Assembly (NCBI GenBank): GCA_029339195.1
Contig: JAPTJF010000069.1
Span: forward strand, 121,405-185,404
Source of the DNA: Micractinium sp. NFX-FRZ
Lineage: Eukaryota > Chlorophyta > Trebouxiophyceae > Chlorellales > Chlorellaceae
DNA length: 64,000 nucleotides
Reading direction: 5' to 3'
A program made the position numbers and the translations under genes. The notes under the pieces are model-generated. The model did not search any database. It worked only from the letters and a program-made list of their open reading frames with translations, and had not been told where the DNA came from. Positions 63,693 to 64,000 of the stretch are shown here, one piece after another. Positions within the stretch are counted from its first letter, which is position 1. Each line of letters starts with the position of its first letter.

Positions 63693-63904
63693 CTGCAGAG
63701 GCCGCATGCTGTGGGGCAGCGGCCCGGCAGGCGGGGGAAAGGGGGGCGGGGCAGCAGTGACTCCCCAAGGACCTAAGGTGGCCTGCTGAAACACACATTT
63801 GTAACAGCGCGAGCGGCGTAGGGCGCAGCCAGCAGGGCAACACTCGGGGCGCAGCACAGCGTTGGCAGCCGATCACCCCGCCTAAGAGGCTTTGGAGCCC
63901 GCCC

Positions 63905-63942
63905 TCTCTCAGCCCATCAGCAGCAGCAGCAGCAGCAGCAGG
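63905..63942. repeat. short CAG/CTG run
   Basis: About seven cagcag units near the right edge; minus-strand reading is poly-Ala or poly-Leu. It may lie in an exon of the right-edge gene. Confidence 0.6.
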
Positions 63943-64000
63943 GGCAGCCACACCAGCAACCGGAGCAGCGAGCCAGCCCCAGCGGCGGTGCGCCACCCGG

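Noticed and set aside
63800..63996. Upstream exon of the right-edge gene
   Set aside because: An Ala-rich frame exists but no acceptor/donor pair gave a phase-consistent join I trust, so it was left out of the gene model.

Overview
This 64 kb window looks like nuclear DNA from a unicellular green alga, most likely a trebouxiophyte of the Chlorella/Micractinium/Auxenochlorella group. The reasons are high GC, genes cut into many short exons by GT-AG introns of about 100-400 bases (with several GC-AG introns), alanine and glutamine runs from GCN/CAG repeats, TGTAA polyadenylation motifs typical of green algae, and plant-type proteins such as a plastid pyruvate kinase and an alpha carbonic anhydrase. 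The genus is inferred. All exon models were built by hand from splice motifs, reading phase and protein family conservation; no transcript data were available.

Layout, left to right. A minus-strand coiled-coil first exon runs off the left edge. Then: secreted alpha carbonic anhydrase (+, 656-4071); an Ala-rich unknown protein (+, 4452-7561); an F-box/LRR protein (-, 8499-10202); a small RING protein (-, 10836-11120); the initiator-tRNA ribosyl phosphate transferase RIT1 (-, 11227-14840), divergent from a type II NAD(P)H dehydrogenase (+, 15254-22010); a second RING protein (+, 22817-23599); a Gly-rich small protein (-, 24019-24565); the TRAPPII tether TRAPPC10/TRS130 (-, 25158-34266); a two-finger GATA protein (-, 36111-39182); plastid pyruvate kinase (-, 41202-47309); the 2-oxoglutarate dehydrogenase E2 subunit (-, 48185-52116), divergent from NSF/SEC18 (+, 52414-58468); a DDX49/Dbp8-type RNA helicase (+, 58825-62540); and an unknown minus-strand gene running off the right edge.

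These are mostly core housekeeping genes without operon logic. Loose themes are central carbon and energy metabolism (carbonic anhydrase, pyruvate kinase, OGDH-E2, NDH-2), membrane traffic (TRAPPC10, NSF) and RNA biology (RIT1, helicase). No virus, transposon, CRISPR array or tRNA gene was seen.

The most striking signal is structural. In at least seven genes, copies of exon edges with their splice site lie in the neighbouring intron or 3' UTR as decayed tandem 'ghosts', usually 60-160 bases from the real junction. I count about thirty by eye. They suggest frequent short tandem duplication across exon boundaries in this genome.
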